A DNA stretch of 64,000 nt, taken from positions 1 through 64,000 of the forward strand of contig JAKUUI010000005.1 of NCBI GenBank assembly GCA_022448485.1, read 5' to 3'. This document shows, in pieces, positions 18,701 through 26,475 of the stretch. Position 1 is the first letter of the stretch, and the number at the start of each line of letters is the position of its first letter. The stretch comes from SAR324 cluster bacterium (lineage in GTDB: Bacteria; SAR324; NAC60-12). Both the position numbers and the translations under genes were made by a program. The notes under the pieces were generated by a model. It did not search any database. It was not told the DNA's origin and saw only the letters and a list, made by a program, of their open reading frames with translations.

Positions 18701-20321
18701 ACTGTTCCACCGATTTTTGGGAAATTTGATTTGTACCTTTCAGTTCGTTTGCAATAGTCGGGAGTACCTCAATTACTTGATCGTAGAGCAGGTCAAAAAG
18801 GAGAATATTCTGAAAATTTTCCTGAAAACTCTGATTTATTTCTGTGGTTCTTAGTAGATCCAGTAAATTAGGATTTCTGGGTGGATGGTCATGCAGTGTG
18901 GATTTACCTAGTTGTTCATAAAGCTCAATCATGTTTCCTGAAGAACTATTCTTCCAATAATTGTAAAGATGAAGTAGTATCTCCAGAGTTAAATCGTCTA
19001 TCGCTTTTTTATAATTTTCCAACGGATCACCGATGAAAAAGGCCACAAAACGGCCGCGTTCTTTCACACTGTCTTCACGAGAACTGACAAATTGCTCATA
19101 ACGTTTGTTCAGTTTTTCATGAAAGCGAACCTCAAGAGGCGTTTTGTACCAGTGTTCAAATTTTTCCAGACGTTCATTCTTCAACCGTTCCTGTAATTCC
19201 CCTACTGGAGTCCTGCGAGAACTCAAGCGGGCATAACTGTCGATAGAACGACTGACAATGCGCTGACGTAATGTCAGGTAACGCATAAAACGAAAAACAT
19301 CACCAAAAATATTCAGAGTACCAGTTGGAGAACGATCTGTTACCCGGTTGCTTTCAATTAAAAGCTTTGAGGGATTGAGATAGTGGTTGATACTGTCACG
19401 ATAGTGGTTGAAGAAAAAATCATTTTCGTTTAAAAATTTACATGAATTTTTCTCAGTAGTTTCAACTGCACTGATAATCGCATCTTTTATATTTTTCACC
19501 TGATGCGGCTGATCATAGCTATAATCGATGATGCCGTCAAAATACCCTTGAGACTGTAGCTCATAAGCAGAAACCCCAATGTGTTTTGCTGACTCCTGCC
19601 ATGAAAGATCATATTTACGTGCAATGTTGCTTAAACCTTTTGGATGAATAGTGTTGAAGACACCTTCTCGAACTGAAAGCAGGATATTGGCCGTTGCCAG
19701 TGGAATTGCTCCTCCACTGTAACCACCGCCAAAAACGATTCCAATAACTGGTAATTGCAAATTCGCCATCTCGCTAATTAAAAAGGAAATGCTATGTGAT
19801 TGATTGTCCAAGTTTGCTTCTGTGTCTGCGGCAGCTCCTGGAGTGTCCATGAAAGTCACCAGCGGGGTACTGTGAGAAGCAAAGAAACGTACCTTTTCTG
19901 CGGCCTTGCGATGGTGAATTGGAGACCAAACTCCATTTTGCATTTTGTGATTTTGAGCAATAAAACCCAGCCTGCGCATTTGTCCCGAAATTGACAATTC
20001 AATTTCTGCAGTATAAAGTGGTCCTTCAGTTTCATCAGCTATCATTTTTCCTCCTAATTGCTGGATTACTTCAGGAGCACTTGGCCGGTTTTTTGATTCA
20101 GAGGGACTCACCACCCGTTGAATATAGGAATCCACGTCAACTTTCTTTAATTTCTGAACTTCCTTCTCAATTTCTTCTACAGGCAGCAACCCCTTCACTT
20201 CTGATTCATCAAAAAAAGCAGAATGTTTCTTTCCACGCAGAAGAGACAGATCGTGTGACATTACTTCTGCAGCATGGAATGCTGATTTGAATTTGCTCTT
20301 CTTATTCTTGTTTAAACCCAT
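15738..20321 (-). CDS. single-chain acetyl-CoA/acyl-CoA carboxylase: CT(AccA-like)-helical linker-CT(AccD-like)-BC-BCCP
   Basis: AccA-like [22 protein letters not shown]...[13 protein letters not shown]; AccD-like [20 protein letters not shown]...[27 protein letters not shown]...[16 protein letters not shown]...[23 protein letters not shown]; biotinyl motif LLESMKVF. Confidence 0.9.
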   Translation of the reverse strand: [1527 protein letters not shown]

Positions 20322-20360
20322 ATAATTAATTTATTTTTTTTCATCAATATTGTTTACATT

Positions 20361-22268
20361 TTACTGAAGAATCAAAGGAGACAATGCTTTGTCAAGAGAC
20401 GGCAACGAAATTGGAAACAGGAGCTGCTCTTCCAGCGAGTGCAATTGTGCGGCAGTCAGTGGATCGTTTTTTTGATGAAATTTTCGTAAAATTTGGATCT
20501 TATTTTCAGTTTTATTCAAACGCTGATGAGCAACTGCCAATCGATCCAGAAACAATAGTTGCATTGGAGGATTACCTTCCAGACGCTGGCTTTGCTCTAA
20601 AGTTGTTTCCAACAACTCCTGCACTTCAGCCCAATCTTCAGTCATAACTAACGATGCACTAAATCCATCTACCAAAAAGAGATGACCGGGAAACTGCTCC
20701 AGCCCATTACGGAGTATTTTTTGGGCTTCCTTCTCTTCCCCTTTATATCGCAACAAATCTCCAACTAAACGATGTGCATAGCCCTGACTTTCCTTACGCT
20801 CCAGGTAGGGCAAACTTATACGTAACGCCTCTTCAAAATTTCCTACACGACTCAAAGTCAAGGCGTGCAAATAAATAACTTCCCAGTTTCCTGAAAGTAC
20901 TTCCATAAGAGGCGTTGTCACTTCCAGAACTGAACGGTACTTGCCCTGCTGATAAAGTACTCTTGCCAATGAAAAATGTATCGAGGGCGAATCGTGAACT
21001 AAAATTGCCTGCCTCAGCAATTTTTCCGCTTCCGCAGAATTACCTCGGCTTTTGTGCAAATCTGCCTGCAGCTGCAAAGCCTCTGTATTCAATGGATGCT
21101 TTTCCTGAATCCGCCTCAATTGCTTTTCCACAACAGCCAATTCTCCTTTCATCAGTTGTCGACGCAAAAAAAGAAGCTGATATGAAGGGTTGGCTGAGTC
21201 CAATTCCAGTGCTCGACCGATGGCCATGTCTCCTTGCAGATAATCACCTTGTCGAAACAAAATCGAGGAGCGTAAATAATGTGCTCTGGCCAGGCTTGGA
21301 TTGATCTCCAGGCCGCGTGTTAACCAGATAAGAGAATCGTCTAAAAATCCCCTGCGCAACAATTGTACAGCCAAACCCATGATTGCATCCACGTTTTTTG
21401 GCTGCTTCTCAAGAATTGCTTTAAAGTGCAGACGGGCTTCTTCCTCCTGTTCCTGATGCAAAAGCAAATATGCCTCAATCAGTTGATCTTCAGGAGAAAG
21501 TAAATTTTTTGTTCTTAATTGAATCAGCAAGGCTTGTGCTTCAGGCCATTGCTGCTGAGCGAATTGAATCCGGAGTAACTCGCGTCTGATCGGTAAATAA
21601 TCCGGAAACTGATTTGTCATTTCTTTTGCCAGTGTTTGGGCATAATAATAACTGCCCTGAAGAGAATATGTCTGAACCCTCATTAACAACGCTTCTTTAT
21701 TATGTGGCTCCAGTTTCAGCAAAGTTTCAAGTGTCCGCAACGATCCTTCGAATTCCCTTTGGCGTAAATAAATTCGAGCCAAATGGTAGAGTGCTTCAAC
21801 ATAATGCCGATCTACTTGCAGTGCTTGCTCCAAGGATGAAATAGCTCGCCCATCATCGTCAATTTTCTCATAAGTTGCGGCTAATTTCAGATAAGCTGAA
21901 ACTCGTTCTGGAGAAATTCTAACTGCTGTCGCCAACTCTGTAATGGCATCACCATAACGTTCAAGTGCGAAAGCCAAGCTTCCCAGAAGTTCATAATAGC
22001 CAGCATTTAACGGATCATAACGCGTGGCTCGTCTTGCATGCTGTTCTGCGGAATCGTATTTTTTTATAAAGTAATAAGATCTGGCCAAATTGAAATGTGC
22101 TACTGGATTTTCCTCATCGCTATCAACAATCTTCTTCTGTTCATCAATGTAACCCAGCACATTATCTTGAGTGAGCAAAAATTGCTGAATATTCTTTCCG
22201 TTTTCAGAACATCCGGAAAAAAGAAAAAAGCTAAACAGAATTAATAATAAGGAATTAATCAGTCTCAC
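20361..22268 (-). CDS. TPR-repeat lipoprotein
   Basis: Lipobox LFSGCSE; many TPRs (NPVAHFNLARSYYFIKKYDSAEQHARRATRYDP etc.). Confidence 0.88.
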   Translation of the reverse strand: MRLINSLLLILFSFFLFSGCSENGKNIQQFLLTQDNVLGYIDEQKKIVDSDEENPVAHFNLARSYYFIKKYDSAEQHARRATRYDPLNAGYYELLGSLAFALERYGDAITELATAVRISPERVSAYLKLAATYEKIDDDGRAISSLEQALQVDRHYVEALYHLARIYLRQREFEGSLRTLETLLKLEPHNKEALLMRVQTYSLQGSYYYAQTLAKEMTNQFPDYLPIRRELLRIQFAQQQWPEAQALLIQLRTKNLLSPEDQLIEAYLLLHQEQEEEARLHFKAILEKQPKNVDAIMGLAVQLLRRGFLDDSLIWLTRGLEINPSLARAHYLRSSILFRQGDYLQGDMAIGRALELDSANPSYQLLFLRRQLMKGELAVVEKQLRRIQEKHPLNTEALQLQADLHKSRGNSAEAEKLLRQAILVHDSPSIHFSLARVLYQQGKYRSVLEVTTPLMEVLSGNWEVIYLHALTLSRVGNFEEALRISLPYLERKESQGYAHRLVGDLLRYKGEEKEAQKILRNGLEQFPGHLFLVDGFSASLVMTEDWAEVQELLETTLEQSQRLEGNPPMQLLFLDRLAVAHQRLNKTENKIQILRKFHQKNDPLTAAQLHSLEEQLLFPISLPSLDKALSPLILQ

Positions 22269-22271
22269 AGG

Positions 22272-23600
22272 TCAATCAGAAAGAGGGTCAAATATTGGCG
22301 ACTGAAAGTTGACAGTCTCAGATGCTTCACTTTCATTTCCGAAACGATCAACCAGCCGCAATTTGTACAACCAAGTATCTCCGTTTTGACCACGCAAATC
22401 AATATAAAACGAGAGTTTGGCTGATGAAATAGCTGGGTGCATATCTGCCAAATGCGGGTAGTTGGCGAGGGGGATATCTACTTTAAGTCTGTCCAGGAAG
22501 TGGTTATTTTGGGTAGAATTGCGGTTAATTGGAGTTTCCGGCCAATCTTCTCCACTACGTGTACGGTAAAGATGAACCTGATAAAATTCCAGTTCCTCAA
22601 AATAGTCTCCCTTCCCTTGAAGACGTTTCAAACCTTCATCGAAAAGTAGAGGCCAAGACAGTCTCAAAACGAATGTTCTTGATTTTGTTTGCTGCTGTTT
22701 AACCGCTGGAACAATCTCTGAATTCTCAGATTTTTCTGTTTTCTGTTCCAGTAATTTTTCTGAATCATCATCAATGACAGTTGTTTTTTTCAATACAACT
22801 TTGCCAAAAGCAAATCGCATGATTTGATTTTCATCCTCAATTTGAACTAATTGCAAGCTGGGGACAGGCACTTTTGGAAATAGATTGCTTTGTCTAAATT
22901 TCACAGTTTGCACAGGCGACAGGATCTCATCCTCTGGCCCAAAGTGACTTACCTCATATTCGCGTAAATTTAAGTCATTTTTTGGAAGATCTAAATAATA
23001 ATACAAATGTTTCCCTTCCCGGATAAATGAGTTACTTGAAAATAATACCCGCAAAGGAGGTGTTACTTCAGTTTCACAATCCCGGCAATAAAGTGGTATT
23101 AGACGTTCCTGAATCAGAAAATAGTCTTGCAGATTCTGTTTTGTATCCAACTTACTGAAAGCATCAGTCTTTTCAGTTCCATTGTCATATTGATCATTGT
23201 ACCACTTACTCAATGCTTCACTCCTTTCTATTTTATTGTCATAATTGTCTTCATACCACTTGCTTAATAGATCAACTCCTGTTTTGGGAAGGCGTGCTTT
23301 CAGCATTTGATAATGTGTGTTTGCCTGACCAAAAATTTCACTCCTTTCGGATTCATTGTCATACGGATCTTCGTACCACTTACTAAATGCATAAGCCCTT
23401 TCAGTTTCATTGATTATCCAGGATAAACGGAGACGTTCACCAAGTTGCTGGACTTTCAAGTCAGTGAATGTTGATCTTGGTTTTGCTTCTGGAAGGTTAT
23501 GAGGGGCTGTCCGGAGTCCACAGGAAACCAGCCATCCGCAACAAAACAGGAAGAGTAAGAAAATAATTTTTCGAGAAATAATTGATATGCGGGAATTCAT
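22272..23600 (-). CDS. lipoprotein containing an 18-aa repeat insertion
   Basis: Signal and lipobox LLFLFCCGWLVSCG; repeats SKWYEDPYDNESERSE / SKWYEDNYDNKIERSEA / SKWYNDQYDNGTEKTDA. Confidence 0.72.
   Translation of the reverse strand: MNSRISIISRKIIFLLFLFCCGWLVSCGLRTAPHNLPEAKPRSTFTDLKVQQLGERLRLSWIINETERAYAFSKWYEDPYDNESERSEIFGQANTHYQMLKARLPKTGVDLLSKWYEDNYDNKIERSEALSKWYNDQYDNGTEKTDAFSKLDTKQNLQDYFLIQERLIPLYCRDCETEVTPPLRVLFSSNSFIREGKHLYYYLDLPKNDLNLREYEVSHFGPEDEILSPVQTVKFRQSNLFPKVPVPSLQLVQIEDENQIMRFAFGKVVLKKTTVIDDDSEKLLEQKTEKSENSEIVPAVKQQQTKSRTFVLRLSWPLLFDEGLKRLQGKGDYFEELEFYQVHLYRTRSGEDWPETPINRNSTQNNHFLDRLKVDIPLANYPHLADMHPAISSAKLSFYIDLRGQNGDTWLYKLRLVDRFGNESEASETVNFQSPIFDPLSD
23164..23391 (-). repeat. 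54-bp (18-aa) in-frame repeat units inside the lipoprotein gene
   Basis: Units at about 23164-23217, 23218-23270 and 23338-23390 share CATTGTCATAxxGATCxTxxTACCACTTACTxAATGC. Confidence 0.82.
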
Positions 23601-23603
23601 GGA

Positions 23604-24533
23604 TCAATAGCCATGTTCTAAATCAACTAAGTTCAACAGTTGACAGCCGGAAGTGGCCCGTCTGTAATTTTCAAGAATTTGTGGTGCAACCGAATCTGCG
23701 GGCGTAGCACTTGAATTGTGAGGCGTAATAAGAATTTTATTATGTTTCCGGAAAGGATGCTTTGAAGGTAAAGGTTCTGTCCTGAAAACATCAAGACAAG
23801 CTCCAGATAATTGACCGTCATCCAATAATGGAATCAGATCTTCGTCCACAAGAGTTTGTCCCCGTCCAGCATTAATCAAATACGCTCCGCGTTTGAGTTC
23901 TTTTAATGTGTCAGTATTTAACAAATTATGAGTTTCAGAAGTGTGCGGTAGTAAGTTGATGAGATAATCAGTTTCTTTTAACATGTCTGTCAATCCATCT
24001 TTTCCGGAAAAACAGGAAACTCCATCAACTTGTTTGAGTGTGCGGCTCCACCCGGCAACCTTGAAGCTCAGCTGTAGAAACACTTTAGCGGCCGCACGTC
24101 CCAAGAACCCCAAACCAAGGATACTAATGTTATTTCCGGGATGACGCGCAGTTGTTCCCCATTCGCTGAAGCCTGGGTTTTTCGCATATGCCAGCAACTG
24201 GCGCCTCTCGAGCAACACCACAGCCAGCAAATACTCACTCATCCACTCAGCCATTGTTTCATCTGCCAGACGTACTAGAGGTACACTTTCCGGAAGCTTC
24301 TTGTCTGATAACAAACCATCCGCTCCATGCCCGTAAGATGAAATTGCTTTTAAATTTGGGTAATTCAGCAAAATCCCTTCCGGGTGATTCCAAACTACAG
24401 CAAACTCCACTGCAGAGGGTATTTGCACATTCTCTGGACCAATTTCGATTTGCAACTCTGAGTCAAGTGACACCAGCGCAAAGCGTAAAGATTCGGGCTT
24501 CATTGTGTCAGGAATACAAATTAGCAAAGACAT
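23604..24533 (-). CDS. D-2-hydroxyacid dehydrogenase (glyoxylate/hydroxypyruvate reductase A-like)
   Basis: NAD motif GLGFLGRAAAK; NAGRGQTLVDEDLI; LDVFRTEPLPSKHPFRKHNKILITPHNS. Confidence 0.9.
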   Translation of the reverse strand: MSLLICIPDTMKPESLRFALVSLDSELQIEIGPENVQIPSAVEFAVVWNHPEGILLNYPNLKAISSYGHGADGLLSDKKLPESVPLVRLADETMAEWMSEYLLAVVLLERRQLLAYAKNPGFSEWGTTARHPGNNISILGLGFLGRAAAKVFLQLSFKVAGWSRTLKQVDGVSCFSGKDGLTDMLKETDYLINLLPHTSETHNLLNTDTLKELKRGAYLINAGRGQTLVDEDLIPLLDDGQLSGACLDVFRTEPLPSKHPFRKHNKILITPHNSSATPADSVAPQILENYRRATSGCQLLNLVDLEHGY

Positions 24534-24585
24534 TCAAAGTTCAAGGAGAATTAATGATTTAAGATGTTTCACAAACCTCTTTTTC

Positions 24586-25080
24586 TTAAACAAATACTGG
24601 GGCTATATCTCCCATGCTCACAATCATCTGATTCCGTTCATTGTTGAGTTCAATCATGTCTGTTACCCGACGTAACACTGCTTTTGCAGTCCCAGACGAG
24701 AAACCGAGCTTGCCGCATATTGAAGTCTGCATTTTAACTTTGGAAGTTTTTTTATCCTTCCGTCGGCAGCAATCACTATCCCCAGAAAAAAGAAAAAATG
24801 TTCTGCATACTCACGGTCATAAGTTAATCGCCCCAGTTCCAAGGCCTCACGATTCCTCAAAGCTGATATAAGTTCACTTCGAACCTCGTCGTTTTCAAAA
24901 ATCATTATCGCATCTTTGAAATATCTTTTTCCCCCCTATGGAAACTTGCTTATCTGCAATCAAAATATTTACAATTGCTCGAGCCCGCCAAGCTTTTCTA
25001 TCCCCACTGAAATTGTTAATAAATTCTGGAATTAAGCGATATTCTGCAATTGAATTAAGATTCTCTTCCATTGCCCTCAC
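24586..25080 (-). pseudogene. TerB-like protein gene with two compensating frameshifts at homopolymers (or assembly errors)
   Basis: Frames join as ...NILIADKQVSIGGK/KRYFKDAIMIFENDEVRSEL...FFLGIVIAADGRIKK/TSKVKMQTSICGKLGF...DIAPVFV*; switches at C6/T5 (24926-24936) and T7 (24747-24753). Confidence 0.65.
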
Positions 25081-25312
25081 TCTATGAATCAGAATAGTCC
25101 TTTGACATATAAATTCATTTCTGATTAAAAGGACACTATCCTACCAGGTAAACCAAAAAAGACCTGCAAATCTCCATCAATACCGTATCTCAGCATCGCA
25201 AATGGAGAGCATCTTGTCAAGAATGTCTTGACCATGACGAAAAAAAGTAGCCTTTTAATTTGGAATAATTTGACAATAATATTTGACTATCAAATTTTCA
25301 TAAGTTGTTAGC

Positions 25313-25936
25313 ATGTCCACAAACTCTGACCAAGTCAAAAAAGAATTGCAGAACATTGAGATTGCCATCGAGTTGGATCGGGGTAAAAATATTGTTGAAG
25401 TAGCCGAAATGTTTGGGGTAAAAATACCGTTTGTGAAAGCCATTGCCGAAAAAACAGCGTCTTTAGATCTAAAGACAAAAACGGCAAAGATTAGACGGTT
25501 TTCTGAAGCAGAACGTGAGGTACTGGTTGGAAGAATAGAATCCGGTGAATCTTTGGAAGATATTGCGGCGGAAGCTGGTGTAACGGGAAGCACATTACGC
25601 CGTTGGTGTAAGCAGTGTGGGGTAAATGTTCCAAGAAGGCTTGAACAAATCAGTCTTGCAGAGCAAAAAGAAATAAGGGAGTTGCTGGAAGAACAAGACT
25701 TGCGGGAAATTGCTCGAGCTTACAACATTAGTCGTGACGCAACTGAAGAGCTCAGAGAACCTGCACATAGCCATCTCAATGCTGAATCTCTCAGTTATTT
25801 ATTTGAACTGCTTAGAGAACTGCCAAGTGCTTCATCAAAAAAACTTTGTGGAATTGCAAAAGGTGCAGGGCTGGATATTCCGGAATCTGCTGTGAGTTCT
25901 TACAGGAAAAGACTGCAATCACTGAAAATTATCTAA
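25313..25936 (+). CDS. multi-HTH putative DNA-binding protein
   Basis: Successive HTH-like segments: IVEVAEMFGVKIPFVKAIAE; SLEDIAAEAGVTGSTLRRWCKQCGV; DLREIARAYNISRDATEEL. Confidence 0.6.
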   Translation: MSTNSDQVKKELQNIEIAIELDRGKNIVEVAEMFGVKIPFVKAIAEKTASLDLKTKTAKIRRFSEAEREVLVGRIESGESLEDIAAEAGVTGSTLRRWCKQCGVNVPRRLEQISLAEQKEIRELLEEQDLREIARAYNISRDATEELREPAHSHLNAESLSYLFELLRELPSASSKKLCGIAKGAGLDIPESAVSSYRKRLQSLKII

Positions 25937-26268
25937 TTGCCTAACTGGTTTTGCTTGGAATCCATACTCCTCAGGAGAGCAGCGATTTCGTTCAATTCTC
26001 GAATTTGCGGCAACTCAGTATTCCCTGTAACTGTGGACGAAATATTAATTGCATCCTGGATTGAACTCTCATACTGGTACCTTCCACTGTCAACTTCTTT
26101 CTCAGCTTTTCTGAGGTTCAAAGTTTCAGCATTATCCTTTGAGTCGGAAGTTCGTACGATCTTAATTACCGCTTCGCTGCGTAATCCTTTCAGCATGGTA
26201 ATTACGTCAGAGACGCCAATGCGCTTCTTCGTATCTACTTTAAGGCTAACTCTATTTTCAGCACCCAT
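25933..26268 (-). CDS. hypothetical protein, 3' overlap with the convergent HTH gene
   Basis: 111-aa ORF; the opposite-strand ORF 25937-26419 looks less protein-like. Confidence 0.5.
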   Translation of the reverse strand: MGAENRVSLKVDTKKRIGVSDVITMLKGLRSEAVIKIVRTSDSKDNAETLNLRKAEKEVDSGRYQYESSIQDAINISSTVTGNTELPQIRELNEIAALLRSMDSKQNQLGN

Positions 26269-26475
26269 TTCTCAGTTTCTCAATTATTCAGCATTTAAAG
26301 GCCTCCTGTACCACAATTACTCGCAAAGTTCATACCACAATTCTAAAAAAACTTTTTTCTATTCCTTCTCCACACAAAAAGTTCTGTATTTTAAATGTAA
26401 GTCAAATCAGCTCTTATAATTCAGATCTTGTTTACAGAAAAACTTTAAACCCTATCCCCTTTCCAGTTGGTTAAT

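Noticed and set aside
16482-20290. Many plus-strand ORFs across the carboxylase gene
   Set aside because: Shadow ORFs antisense to a strongly conserved 1527-aa coding sequence.
25937-26419. 160-aa plus-strand ORF opposite 25933-26268
   Set aside because: Ser/Phe/Leu-rich antisense-type composition; minus-strand product is more protein-like.
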